Assembly (NCBI GenBank): GCA_029260575.1
Contig: JAJDDB010000004.1
Coordinates: forward strand, 372,001-436,000
Reading direction: 5' to 3'
Length of the DNA: 64,000 nt
Origin: Phycisphaerales bacterium
GTDB lineage: Bacteria; Planctomycetota; Phycisphaerae; Phycisphaerales; SM1A02
In this document: positions 15,353 through 23,657 of the stretch, piece after piece
Position numbering within the stretch: the first letter of the stretch is position 1
How the letters are laid out: every line of letters starts with the position of its first letter
Position numbers and translations under genes: made by a program
The notes under the pieces: generated by a model
What the model was told of the DNA's origin: nothing
The model's database searches: none
What the model saw: only the letters and a program-made list of their open reading frames with translations

Positions 15353-16861
15353 ATGACCGAAGCGCTGCAGCAGCCGGCAAGTGATTACATTGACGGGCAG
15401 TTCGTTGCGATTGAGGGCAATGCCCTCGTTTCAACCAATCCCGCAAAACCGAACGAGGTGGTGTGGTCCGGCTCGCCGAAATTGTCCCATGTGGATGATG
15501 CGGTGGCGGCATCGCGGCGCGCACTTGCCGATTGGTCAGCTCGCTCGATGGATGAACGTGCGGAGTTCCTCAAGCGATGGAAAGATGTGACAGCCAAACA
15601 TGCGCAGCGCATTGCGGGTCTGATCTGCGACGAGATGGGCAAGCCGATGTCCGAGTGTATGTTTGAAGCCAAGGCGCTCGGCGGGAAGGTGGACATCACA
15701 CTCGGTCAGTACAGTATGGCCCAGGTTGCGGAATACGAAGTCGCAGTCAACGACTCGCGAGCGGGATATTGCAAATACAAGCCGCATGGCGTGATGAGCG
15801 TCATCGGGCCGTTCAACTTTCCGGCGCATCTTCCCAACGGGCATTTCATTCCGGCGCTGCTGACCGGCAATACGGTGGTGATCAAGCCGTCGGAAAAGAC
15901 AGCTGCGGTCGGCCAGATGCTTGCGGAATTGATGCACGAAGTTGGCGTTCCGCAGGGCGTATTCAATATTGTGCAAGGCGCGGGTGATGTTGCTGCGAAA
16001 CTTGTCGGCCATGACGATATTGACGGCGTGCTGTTTACCGGTTCCTGGCCGGTTGGTCGGAAGATTCTGGAGGCAAATCTCGATCGGCCGGGGCGGATGA
16101 TCGCGCTGGAGATGGGCGGGAACAACCCAGCGGTGGTGACCGGCAGCGCGAATTTCAAACAGGCGGTTGTGGAATGCACGCGCGCGGGGTTTGCGACGTC
16201 TGGACAGCGGTGTACATGTACACGTCGAGTGATTGTGCATGAGTCAATCGCGCGCGAGTTCATCAGCGCATTGTGCAAAGCCGCATCGACGTTGATCGTG
16301 GGCGATGGGCGCAGCGAACAGCCGGTGTTCATGGGGCCGCTAATCAACGAGGCATCGGTGCAGGCAGTGGTTGATTTTCAAAGTGCACTTGTCAAGCATG
16401 GCGGAACTGTTCGCTTGGAAGCGACCGCAATGGATCGGCCGGGGCATTTTGTCACGCCGGGCGTTGTGGAAGTGCCGAGGTTTGAACTGGAACAGGACTG
16501 CGAAGTATTCGGCCCGCTGGTGCAGGTGTCGACGTACAGTGATCTGGATGATGCGATCGCGCAGGCCAATGCAACGCGGTATGGATTGGCAGCGGCAATC
16601 TTCACCACTGATGAATCGGAGTATGAACGGTTCCTTGGTGGTGTGAATGCGGGGTGTATCAATTGGAATACGGGCACGGCGGGCGCGTCGAGCGCGCTGC
16701 CGTTCGGCGGGACTGGTCATAGCGGCAATCACAGGCCGGCGGGTTCATTCAGCACGGGATACTGCGCGTATCCGATTGCGAACATGGTGGAGACGGGGGC
16801 GGGTGCAGCGGTACCTGCGGGTATGCAGTGGAAGGATGAGTGGGTTGGTGCGGCAGTGTGA
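15353..16861 (+). CDS. astD: N-succinylglutamate 5-semialdehyde dehydrogenase
   Basis: An NAD-dependent aldehyde dehydrogenase oxidising succinylglutamate semialdehyde to succinylglutamate. The 502-residue product shows GVMSVIGPFNFP, the cofactor segment KPSEKT, FTGSWPVGRKI, the catalytic Glu in LEMGGNNP and the catalytic Cys in SGQRCTCTRR. FNFPAHLPNGH and the SGNHRPAGSF ending are typical of AstD rather than of other aldehyde dehydrogenases. It starts at ATG 15353 with CAGGA 12 bases upstream. It is the last gene of the aminotransferase, astA, astD run; astB (succinylarginine dihydrolase) and astE (succinylglutamate desuccinylase) are not in this window. Confidence 0.95.
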   Translation: MTEALQQPASDYIDGQFVAIEGNALVSTNPAKPNEVVWSGSPKLSHVDDAVAASRRALADWSARSMDERAEFLKRWKDVTAKHAQRIAGLICDEMGKPMSECMFEAKALGGKVDITLGQYSMAQVAEYEVAVNDSRAGYCKYKPHGVMSVIGPFNFPAHLPNGHFIPALLTGNTVVIKPSEKTAAVGQMLAELMHEVGVPQGVFNIVQGAGDVAAKLVGHDDIDGVLFTGSWPVGRKILEANLDRPGRMIALEMGGNNPAVVTGSANFKQAVVECTRAGFATSGQRCTCTRRVIVHESIAREFISALCKAASTLIVGDGRSEQPVFMGPLINEASVQAVVDFQSALVKHGGTVRLEATAMDRPGHFVTPGVVEVPRFELEQDCEVFGPLVQVSTYSDLDDAIAQANATRYGLAAAIFTTDESEYERFLGGVNAGCINWNTGTAGASSALPFGGTGHSGNHRPAGSFSTGYCAYPIANMVETGAGAAVPAGMQWKDEWVGAAV

Positions 16862-16883
16862 ATTTAAGAATTCAAGGAGCGTT

Positions 16884-16909
16884 CCCAGCATCTGGAGATG
16901 CTGGGCTTT
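16884..16909 (+). repeat. Interspersed GGA-loop hairpin, copy 2
   Basis: CCCAGCATC (16884-16892), loop TGGA, GATGCTGGG (16897-16905), then CTTT. A perfect 9-bp stem 22 bases after the astD stop. Only three T follow, so it is a poor intrinsic terminator; the resemblance to copies elsewhere is the stronger signal. Confidence 0.85.
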
Positions 16910-16951
16910 CGCAAGAGATAGTGCAGATCGCGGATCACGCCTGCCAGGCCC

Positions 16952-17695
16952 ATGACTGTTTCAATCATCATTCCGGCGTACAACGAAGCGGCGCACATTG
17001 TCGATGTCATCGAGAGCGTCAAGACGGCAGCGCTGGCTCTTGATCGCGAATGCGAAATCATTGTCGTCAATGATTCATCAACGGACGCCACTGCAGCGCT
17101 TGCGGAAGCGGCCGGTGCGCGGATCGTACATGTCGAGCATCAGCAGATCTCCAAGACTCGCAACAGCGGCGCGCGGGCGGCGACAGGTGACTATTTCGTG
17201 TTCCTGGACGGTGATACGGTTATTGCAGAGCAGACACTGGTGCGGGCGGTGGCGGCGCTGGATGAGGGCGCAGCCGGCGGCGGCGGACATGTGCTCTTTG
17301 ATGATGACCTGCCGCTGACGTGGCGGATACTTCTGCCGCCGATGCGCGCAACGATGTGGCTCATTCGGGCGAGCCCGGGGTGTTTCATGTTCTGTCGGCG
17401 TGATGCGTTTGACGCGGTCGGCGGATTTGATGAGACGATTTACGCCAGCGAGGAAATCTGGTTCAGTTGGGGGCTGGGCAGGCAGGGGCGGTTCGTGATT
17501 CTGGATTATCCGGTGATCACCAGCGGGCGCAAGGCGCGCATGTGTTCGGTGTGGGAAGTGCTCGGGACGCTGTTTCGCCTGACGTTCAATCCCTGGGCAC
17601 TGAAAAAGCGCGCGGGTCTTGAACTGTGGTATGACGGCCGGCGCGAAGACGAGACGTTTGTCGAGCGGATCGATTCGATGCACAACGACCAATGA
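16952..17695 (+). CDS. Glycosyltransferase family 2
   Basis: A 247-residue GT-A fold transferase. It starts with VSIIIPAYNEAAHI, has the nucleotide-binding VVNDSSTD, the metal-binding DxD-like LDGDT and an acceptor-side GGFDETIYASEEIWFSWGL segment typical of GT2 enzymes that modify lipids or polysaccharides. One hydrophobic patch near residues 125-140 could be membrane-associated. No ribosome site is clear at ATG 16952. It stands alone after a repeat hairpin, convergent with the DUF4139 gene. Donor and acceptor sugars are unknown. Confidence 0.88.
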   Translation: MTVSIIIPAYNEAAHIVDVIESVKTAALALDRECEIIVVNDSSTDATAALAEAAGARIVHVEHQQISKTRNSGARAATGDYFVFLDGDTVIAEQTLVRAVAALDEGAAGGGGHVLFDDDLPLTWRILLPPMRATMWLIRASPGCFMFCRRDAFDAVGGFDETIYASEEIWFSWGLGRQGRFVILDYPVITSGRKARMCSVWEVLGTLFRLTFNPWALKKRAGLELWYDGRREDETFVERIDSMHNDQ

Positions 17696-17699
17696 AAAG

Positions 17700-17727
17700 G
17701 AGCACCGGGTATGGAATCCCGGTGCTC
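17700..17727. terminator. Terminator between convergent genes
   Basis: A perfect 10-bp stem, GAGCACCGGG (17700-17709) with CCCGGTGCTC (17718-17727), loop of 8. On the minus strand it is followed by CTTTTCATT, so it best serves the DUF4139 gene ending at 17759. It also follows the glycosyltransferase stop at 17695 and may work in both directions. Confidence 0.8.
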
Positions 17728-17758
17728 AGGGCGTGCGCGTCGAAATTGTGCCAACGTA

Positions 17759-19627
17759 TCAGCCGGCGGATTGATCGGTGTCGTCGGATGCGAGCGACAT
17801 CTGCTTGTCGTATTCGAGGCGAAGCGTATACGAAACTGTTTTCATCCCTGCTGAGGAAACACCTGCAGGAATTTCGACATCCCAGCGAAGGATTCCCTTG
17901 TCGCGCAGACTGTCGAGATACTGCGCATCGTCACTGATCGGCTGAGTCGTGGACAGCAGGCTGACTTTGACCTGTTCATCGTCATCGGCGACGGGAATGC
18001 GATCGAAAAGGCGGACAGGCACACCGTTGCCGTTGAAGTTTTCCAGAGTAAGTTCGTAGGTAATTTCGACAACGCGGTTGCCGCCCTGGATTTGTTCATC
18101 AACGTTGACAATTTCGCGGGAAGCGCGGAGCGTGGAGTTGACGCCGAAGCCGACAGTGAGTGCTTCGCCTGCGGTGATGGAGGGCATTTCGCTGTGGCCG
18201 ACGAACTGGCCGTCGAGATAACTGGACAATGGGCCGGCAAGCAGAACGATGTCGCTAGTGTTGCGTGCTGCTGATTCGTTGTAGATGAAGTCGGTGAGCA
18301 CAGGAGTCGCAAGGCGGTATTGTTCAGCATTTAGCATCATTTTGCGGACGGTGACAAGTTGCTGGCCGGTGCGGCTGGCGAGGGTTATGCGGGCCGGCAG
18401 CGTATAGGTGACGGTAAGACTTTCGGTGACATGATTGTCAGTGGGCGGGTTGATGTTCTTGCCCATTGCGGTTCCTGCGGTGTATTCAAGCACCTGAATG
18501 CGCTCCGCAAGGTCATTGAGTTCCTTGTCGACCACAGCGAGAACTTCTTTTGAGGATTGGCCACGCTGCCATGGGAGATCAATCTCGCCGGCCCGGCGAT
18601 CTTTACTACTTGGAGGTGCCGTAGTCGCGAACATGACTGAGTTGCGCGTGGCATCGACGGTTCCCTTGCGTTGTTGCAAATGTCTAAACTGCTCTTCAAC
18701 AACAGCTGCGCCGAGTTGCACGGGCTGGTTCATCTGCGTCAGGCTGAGCGTGAACTGATCCAGCCGGGGCGCGCGTGCGGTGAGTGCTGGCGTTGCGGTG
18801 GACAGCGACATGGCAACGTCATCCCAGGATTCGCCGGTGCGCTGTTCGATGGAGGCGTGGTAGACAAGCTGCATTTCGCCGGCTTCGGAATCCATGCGGG
18901 CGGTGTAGGAAGGTGACCAGTTGGCGTTGTTGACGAGATAGTGCACAGTGACGGGGCCGCCCACTGCGTCGGTGATATCGACATACAGCACAGCTTCGCG
19001 GGCGGTGTGCGAGGACGAACCGGTGATCATTGCGCGCTCGCGGTTGAGCAGGTCGAGCTGTGTCGCAAGTTTGTGGTAGTCCTGATCGAGTGTCAGTGAT
19101 TGCTCAGCAATGCGATCGCGTTGTTCAAAGAGATACGCGCTGAGATCTTTGATGACATCCGCTTCGAGGACGCCCTTGTTGATGTCCGCGATTGCTGTGG
19201 AAGTCGTGAACGTTTCCAGATTGTCCAGATACTTTGACTGGTGTTCAAGTACTTCGCGCTGTTTACGATTTTCCTGCATGCGCTGCTGCAGTGCATTGAT
19301 TTTGTCATCAACGATTTGCACTTCATCGCGGACATCGGCGCTGACGGGTCGCTGACGGTAGGTCAATGAGCGCACTTCGATGCCGGGGGCTGCTTCTGCA
19401 TACAGACTGCCGGCGACGATTTCTGCGGGAAGGTCGGTGATGATGATTTCCTGCAGGCCGATGGGGCCGGCAAGTTCGAGTGTGCGGGTGATGAGCGCCT
19501 GGCCGCGGTAGACGGTGACAGCGGTGATGTCGCCGGGCGCTTCGACAACAGGCTTGGCGATGGCCAGTGGAGAAAAGGTCAGGGCGCTGACGAGCGCCAT
19601 ATGTGCGATGCGGGGGTGAGCGATCAT
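17759..19627 (-). CDS. DUF4139/DUF4140 (mucoidy inhibitor MuiA-like) protein
   Basis: A 622-residue exported protein. A signal peptide ending near LAIAKP is followed by the DUF4140 N-terminal strand region (ITAVTVYRGQALITRTLEL), a coiled coil of about 110 residues (roughly 105-215) and the DUF4139 C-terminal domain, with the characteristic VHYLVNNANWSPSYTARMD and RTGESWDDV. ATG 19627 is preceded by AAAGGA about 6 bases upstream. Proteins of this family are widespread in bacteria and their biochemical role is not established. It is transcribed alone and divergently from the ureohydrolase. Confidence 0.9.
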   Translation of the reverse strand: MIAHPRIAHMALVSALTFSPLAIAKPVVEAPGDITAVTVYRGQALITRTLELAGPIGLQEIIITDLPAEIVAGSLYAEAAPGIEVRSLTYRQRPVSADVRDEVQIVDDKINALQQRMQENRKQREVLEHQSKYLDNLETFTTSTAIADINKGVLEADVIKDLSAYLFEQRDRIAEQSLTLDQDYHKLATQLDLLNRERAMITGSSSHTAREAVLYVDITDAVGGPVTVHYLVNNANWSPSYTARMDSEAGEMQLVYHASIEQRTGESWDDVAMSLSTATPALTARAPRLDQFTLSLTQMNQPVQLGAAVVEEQFRHLQQRKGTVDATRNSVMFATTAPPSSKDRRAGEIDLPWQRGQSSKEVLAVVDKELNDLAERIQVLEYTAGTAMGKNINPPTDNHVTESLTVTYTLPARITLASRTGQQLVTVRKMMLNAEQYRLATPVLTDFIYNESAARNTSDIVLLAGPLSSYLDGQFVGHSEMPSITAGEALTVGFGVNSTLRASREIVNVDEQIQGGNRVVEITYELTLENFNGNGVPVRLFDRIPVADDDEQVKVSLLSTTQPISDDAQYLDSLRDKGILRWDVEIPAGVSSAGMKTVSYTLRLEYDKQMSLASDDTDQSAG

Positions 19628-19752
19628 GGGAAGTCCTTTCGGTTATGTGTCATTGCACGGCCGGCGCGGGCGCGAGGAAGGCGCTACGGCTATGGGTATG
19701 ACGGATGAAGCGGGTGCGGATTACTGAGTTTCTTGCGAGTCGGGGGTGTGAT

Positions 19753-19778
19753 CCCAGCATCAGGAGATGCTGGGCTTT
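19753..19778 (+). repeat. Interspersed GGA-loop hairpin, copy 3, with a degenerate neighbour
   Basis: CCCAGCATC (19753-19761), loop AGGA, GATGCTGGG (19766-19774), then CTTT: same stem as the copy at 16884. A decayed second copy, CATC-AGGA-GATG followed by TGGGGTTTT, lies at 19791-19811. Both are in the 220-base divergent region between the DUF4139 gene and the ureohydrolase, so they might be transcribed as a leader of the latter. Confidence 0.85.
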
Positions 19779-19847
19779 GTGTGTAGCAGTCATCAGGAGA
19801 TGTGGGGTTTTGGGAGGGAAGAGGTGGTTTTGTTTAGAATGTGGGTT

Positions 19848-20825
19848 ATGACTGATCAGCGCCGGACTGTTTTACCCAATGCCCGAGAATTTCCCCGTTT
19901 TGCGGGTGTGTCCACGTTCTGCCGGTTTCCGTTGCTGGGGGATGTAGGCAGCGGCGGGCAGCCGGTGGACTGGGTGGTGTACGGGATTCCGTATGACGGC
20001 GCGGTGACGTATCGGCCGGGTGCGCGATTCGGCCCGCGGGCGATTCGGGACGCATCGCAGTACATCAAGCCGGTGCATCAGGAACTGGGTGTGGATATTG
20101 CAGCGCGGTTTTCGATGGCTGATGGTGGTGATGCGCCGGTGCAGCCGTATTCATGCAAGGACACGCTGGACGCCGCATGTGAATTCGCGCTTGGGCTCGG
20201 TACTGCAGCGCACACGAAGTTGATCGCAATCGGCGGCGATCATTCAACTGCGTACGCAAACATCAAGGCGACGTGGCAGCGGCGCGGCAAGCCGAAGGGC
20301 GGGCTTGCGCTGCTGCACTTTGATGCACATCTGGATACTGCGGATGTTGTGTGGGGCGAAAAGTGGACGCACGCTTCGCCGTTCATTCGCGCAATTGAAG
20401 ATGGACTGATTGATCCGAAGCGAATGTTGAGTGTTGGGATTCGCGGGCCGTTGAACACTGCGGATGATCTGAACTTTGCCCGTGAGCATGGTGTTGAATT
20501 GGTGACGAGCGAAGATTGGCTGCGAGGCGATGGCGCGCAGCGCATTGAAGCGTTTCGCAATCGACTTGGTGATGACGAGGTGTACCTGACATTTGATATT
20601 GATTGTGTGGACCCCGCATTTGCGCCGGGGACGGGTACGCCGTGCTGCGGCGGGTTTGGTTCAGCGGAGGTGCTGGGGCTGTTGCGGTCGTTTGCGGGGG
20701 TGCATCTGGTGGGCGCGGATGTGGTGGAAGTGCTGCCGGATCGCGATCCAGCGGGGATTACCAGCCTGCTCGCAACACATGTTTTGTTCGAATTGCTGGC
20801 TGTTGCTGCGATTCGTAACACATGA
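19848..20825 (+). CDS. Ureohydrolase (agmatinase/arginase family)
   Basis: A 325-residue binuclear manganese hydrolase that releases urea from a guanidino substrate. The metal ligands are visible in GGDHS, DAHLDT and DIDCVDPAFAPGTGTP. The YGIPYDGAVTYRPGARFGPRAIR opening and the HASPFIRA segment are more like agmatinase or guanidinobutyrase (SpeB type) than classical arginase, but arginase cannot be excluded by eye. I start at ATG 19848; the longer frame runs back through the repeat hairpin and is not credible. It lies 3 kb from the astA/astD genes, with other genes between, so a shared pathway is possible but not shown by an operon. Confidence 0.9.
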   Translation: MTDQRRTVLPNAREFPRFAGVSTFCRFPLLGDVGSGGQPVDWVVYGIPYDGAVTYRPGARFGPRAIRDASQYIKPVHQELGVDIAARFSMADGGDAPVQPYSCKDTLDAACEFALGLGTAAHTKLIAIGGDHSTAYANIKATWQRRGKPKGGLALLHFDAHLDTADVVWGEKWTHASPFIRAIEDGLIDPKRMLSVGIRGPLNTADDLNFAREHGVELVTSEDWLRGDGAQRIEAFRNRLGDDEVYLTFDIDCVDPAFAPGTGTPCCGGFGSAEVLGLLRSFAGVHLVGADVVEVLPDRDPAGITSLLATHVLFELLAVAAIRNT

Positions 20826-20967
20826 ATATGCAGATATTTACATCGAATGGCCGGTGGTAAGAAAGGGTTGCTCGCCACTGCGGTGTAAGGTGATTGCTCG
20901 CAGTCCCAAGTACAATGGGCGGTCCGTGTCGAAAAATCATGTCCCCGGGGGAAAGAGGGATACAGCT

Positions 20968-21891
20968 ATGCGCGCAACAACTGCACTCGTTCTGACAATT
21001 TCAGCGGCGGCGTACATTGTCGGCTGCTCATCTTCATCATCATTCATCTGGGATGAAAAGGCATCGGAAACGCGGACGATGACCGCAGATCATGTGGCCG
21101 ATGGCAGCTTGTACATAGATACCCGCAATGGATTTGTCGAAGTCATTGCCGATTCGAATGTTGATGCGGTGATGATTGAAACCACGGTGATCGCTGCGGA
21201 CACATCGGAGATTGATGCTGCCAAGCGATTGGCGGAGACGAAGATCATTGTCGAGCGTGACACAGCCCGGCAGTTGACGATTCGCCCGGTGTGGCCGACG
21301 AATCCGCGCGGCGGCGAAGGCGCGAGTTTCAATGTGCGTGTGCCCGATGCCAAGAGCATTACGATTGATTCCAGCAACGGCGGCGCGCGGGTACACGGCT
21401 TCACCGGCAGGCTTGTCATTGATACTTCCAACGGACCGGTTGAAGTACTCAACCACAATGGCGAGGTCATCATTGACACGTCCAACGGGCCGATCGAAGT
21501 GCGCGGGAATAAAGGCAGGGTCTTTGCAGATACGTCCAATGGTCGGATTCTGATTCTCGATCAGCATGGTCCTGTTGAGGCGGATACGAGCAACGGTCCG
21601 GTCGAAATCGTTCTTGCGGATGATGTGAACGGCCCGCTCATTGTCGATACATCAAACGGTCCTATTACTGTGACAGTCGGCTCGGGCTTTGGTGGCACGG
21701 TCGAGTTTGATACCAGTAACGGCTCCATCAATGTGGATAACCGCGGCGGCAACATCAAGAACTCGACGATCAGCAAGACTGAAGGGCTGATTGTGCTTGG
21801 CAAGAGCGGTTCTGCGAGCATCATCGATACATCCAACGCAAGCATTACTTTTACGATCAATGGGGATGCGACAGCATCTGCGGATGAGTAA
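20968..21891 (+). CDS. DUF4097-like lipoprotein with tandem DTSNG repeats
   Basis: A 307-residue lipoprotein precursor: ATG 20968 with AGAGGGA about 8 bases upstream, a signal peptide and the lipobox IVGC followed by a Ser run. From about residue 125 the sequence DTSNGP or a close variant (DSSNG, DTSNGR, DTSNA) recurs about eight times at 17-25 residue spacing, each ending a predicted beta strand. This is the pattern of DUF4097 'putative adhesin' proteins, which likely form a right-handed beta solenoid. No enzymatic residues are seen. Its transcript ends at the strong terminator at 21918. The 142 bases upstream hold a TACAAT (20911-20916) that could be a -10 element, without a good -35. Confidence 0.85.
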   Translation: MRATTALVLTISAAAYIVGCSSSSSFIWDEKASETRTMTADHVADGSLYIDTRNGFVEVIADSNVDAVMIETTVIAADTSEIDAAKRLAETKIIVERDTARQLTIRPVWPTNPRGGEGASFNVRVPDAKSITIDSSNGGARVHGFTGRLVIDTSNGPVEVLNHNGEVIIDTSNGPIEVRGNKGRVFADTSNGRILILDQHGPVEADTSNGPVEIVLADDVNGPLIVDTSNGPITVTVGSGFGGTVEFDTSNGSINVDNRGGNIKNSTISKTEGLIVLGKSGSASIIDTSNASITFTINGDATASADE

Positions 21892-21917
21892 GTCGCACAG
21901 GACACCTCGCAACCATC

Positions 21918-21944
21918 AACCCCCGTTGGTCACGGGGGTTTTTT
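21918..21944 (+). terminator. Rho-independent terminator
   Basis: AACCCCCG (21918-21925), 7-base loop, CGGGGGTT and a run of six T (21939-21944). It is 26 bases after the stop of the DTSNG-repeat lipoprotein and is one of the two clearest intrinsic terminators in the window. Confidence 0.95.
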
Positions 21945-21977
21945 GTACATTCGTCCAGTGCGTGCGTGACAAAGTTG

Positions 21978-22517
21978 TCAGGTATGCGCAGCTGTACGGC
22001 GCAGGGCAAGGATCAGTTCGATCTTGCCGATCTGTTCATCTATCTGTTGTGCGATTTCCACTGGGTCTGCACCGGCATCGGCAAGTTCGTAGACAGACTG
22101 CGTCAGCGGATCGACAACCGGCTGGGGCGAGACTTCAACGATGAGATGACTTTGCGCCGCTGGTGTTCGTTGCTGGGGCGCGCGTACAGAGGTCGCCTGC
22201 AGATCGGCGATGCGCTGGTCTGCCTGGGCGAGAAGTTGTTCGAGGCGCTCAGCTTTGTTGTCGAGCTGCGCCATGAGCTGCTGGGTGGTTTCGAGAAAGT
22301 GTGATGACGCGGCGTCCTGATCGTCGGTGCGGCCGGCATAGCGGCGAAGTTGATCGAGCGTCTGCCGTGCTGTTGATTTGTTGGCGTTGCGGGCTGCGAT
22401 TTTGCTGCGAACGGAGATCATCATGAGCACGCCGATGACGAGCACGCCGAGCACGATCAGCATGGCGGCAATGCCGTCGATGGGGTTGGCTTGGGTGGTT
22501 GTGGCCAGAGCAAACAT
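21978..22517 (-). CDS. Single-pass membrane coiled-coil protein, unknown
   Basis: A 179-residue protein. One transmembrane segment (about residues 15-37, rich in Leu/Val/Ile) is followed by a basic stop-transfer patch and then a Gln/Leu/Asp-rich coiled coil (about residues 60-110). The end is acidic, IAQQIDEQIGKIELILALRR. ATG 22517 is chosen because GGAG lies 7 bases upstream. I recognise no family. It is divergent from tilS, with 65 bases between the two starts. Confidence 0.7.
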   Translation of the reverse strand: MFALATTTQANPIDGIAAMLIVLGVLVIGVLMMISVRSKIAARNANKSTARQTLDQLRRYAGRTDDQDAASSHFLETTQQLMAQLDNKAERLEQLLAQADQRIADLQATSVRAPQQRTPAAQSHLIVEVSPQPVVDPLTQSVYELADAGADPVEIAQQIDEQIGKIELILALRRTAAHT

Positions 22518-22582
22518 CTTCAGACTCCGCAATCCGAATGTGAATCGGCGATTCGAATCGAATCTCGTGATTCTGCGGGGCT

Positions 22583-23653
22583 ATGATCGGAGCTATGACG
22601 ACACAAAGCGATCCCGTGAGCCAGATTCCGGATTTGCGAGACCTGCCCGTCGATGTCAAACGCCATGCGCTGCTGCACGAGGTACAGCTTCGACTGGATC
22701 AGTACGGCAATATTGAGCCGGGAGCCTTTGTCGTCGTGGCGGTCAGCGGCGGTGCGGACTCGGTGGCGCTGCTGCTGGCGATGGCGGCTCTGGGGCAGCG
22801 CACAACGCGCAGTGGAACGGCAGTAGTGCGTCCGGTTGCCGTTCACGTGCATCATCATCTGCGCGAATCTGCGGATGCTGATGCTGGGTTTGTTGAAGCG
22901 TTGTGTGGTTCACTGGACGTGCCGTTTCGGTTGGTGGATATTGACCCCGGGCGTCTGCCGGGCAATGTTTCTTCAGCAGCTCGGGCGCTGCGGTATCACG
23001 CACTGGCCGAACAGGCGAGCCAGGTGGATTCGAAACTTGTTGCTGTGGCGCATCATGCTGAGGATCAACTGGAAACGATGTTGATGGCATTGTGTCGGGG
23101 TGCGGGTCTGGACGGGCTTGCGGGCATGCCGTGGGCGCGGTCGCTGAAGAATGATGTGCAATTGATTCGCCCGCTTCTGGGGACTCGTCGAGCGGAGTGC
23201 GAATCGCTATGCAAGGCCGCGGGTGTGCAGTGGGTTGATGATCCGACCAATCGTGATCTCGTGCATAGCCGCGCGCGGCTTCGCCATGAGGTGTTACCGG
23301 TGCTGGAAGCAATCTGGCCGGACGCAGCTCGGCGGACGACCGCAACTTCGGACACTGTGCGCACTGCTGCGATGATGCTGGAGCGGGCGCTGGATGATGT
23401 TTTCGGATCAGCGGAGCAGCATCAATGGCAGCGACATGTTCTGGCAAAGCTGGAATTTCCGTTGGTGACAGCAGGATTGCGGCGTGCGGCAATTCAGATG
23501 GCGCCGGATGTCGCAGACCAACTCGGCCACAGGCAACTTGACGAGGCAGCGCGGCTCGTTGTCAGCAGCAACGGTTCGGCAAAACGATTGGATTGGCCCG
23601 GCGGACTGGTGTTTGATCTTGATAGTGAAACAGTGCAGGTGCGCAGGAAGTAG
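22583..23653 (+). CDS. tilS: tRNA(Ile)-lysidine synthase
   Basis: Modifies C34 of the CAU-anticodon tRNA-Ile to lysidine, using ATP and lysine. The 356-residue product has the PP-loop SGGADS near residue 55, VHVHHHLR, and AVAHHAEDQLETMLM, all diagnostic of TilS, and WVDDPTNRD. A C-terminal substrate-binding domain seems reduced compared with the longer E. coli enzyme. ATG 22583 and ATG 22595 are both possible starts. The next gene begins 4 bases after its stop, so the two are probably translated together. Confidence 0.93.
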   Translation: MIGAMTTQSDPVSQIPDLRDLPVDVKRHALLHEVQLRLDQYGNIEPGAFVVVAVSGGADSVALLLAMAALGQRTTRSGTAVVRPVAVHVHHHLRESADADAGFVEALCGSLDVPFRLVDIDPGRLPGNVSSAARALRYHALAEQASQVDSKLVAVAHHAEDQLETMLMALCRGAGLDGLAGMPWARSLKNDVQLIRPLLGTRRAECESLCKAAGVQWVDDPTNRDLVHSRARLRHEVLPVLEAIWPDAARRTTATSDTVRTAAMMLERALDDVFGSAEQHQWQRHVLAKLEFPLVTAGLRRAAIQMAPDVADQLGHRQLDEAARLVVSSNGSAKRLDWPGGLVFDLDSETVQVRRK

Positions 23654-23657
23654 CGGG

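Noticed and set aside
12599-16861. Complete ast operon including astB and astE
   Set aside because: Only the aminotransferase, astA and astD are present; the M20 gene upstream could be imagined as a desuccinylase but has no AstE motifs.
16884-16909. GGA-loop hairpin as an ordinary terminator of astD
   Set aside because: Only three T follow the stem, and the same sequence occurs upstream of genes elsewhere, so a repeat element explains it better.
20593-20967. N-terminal extension of the DTSNG lipoprotein overlapping the ureohydrolase
   Set aside because: The signal peptide and lipobox start at 20968 with a good ribosome site; the extension is out of frame with the ureohydrolase and not protein-like.
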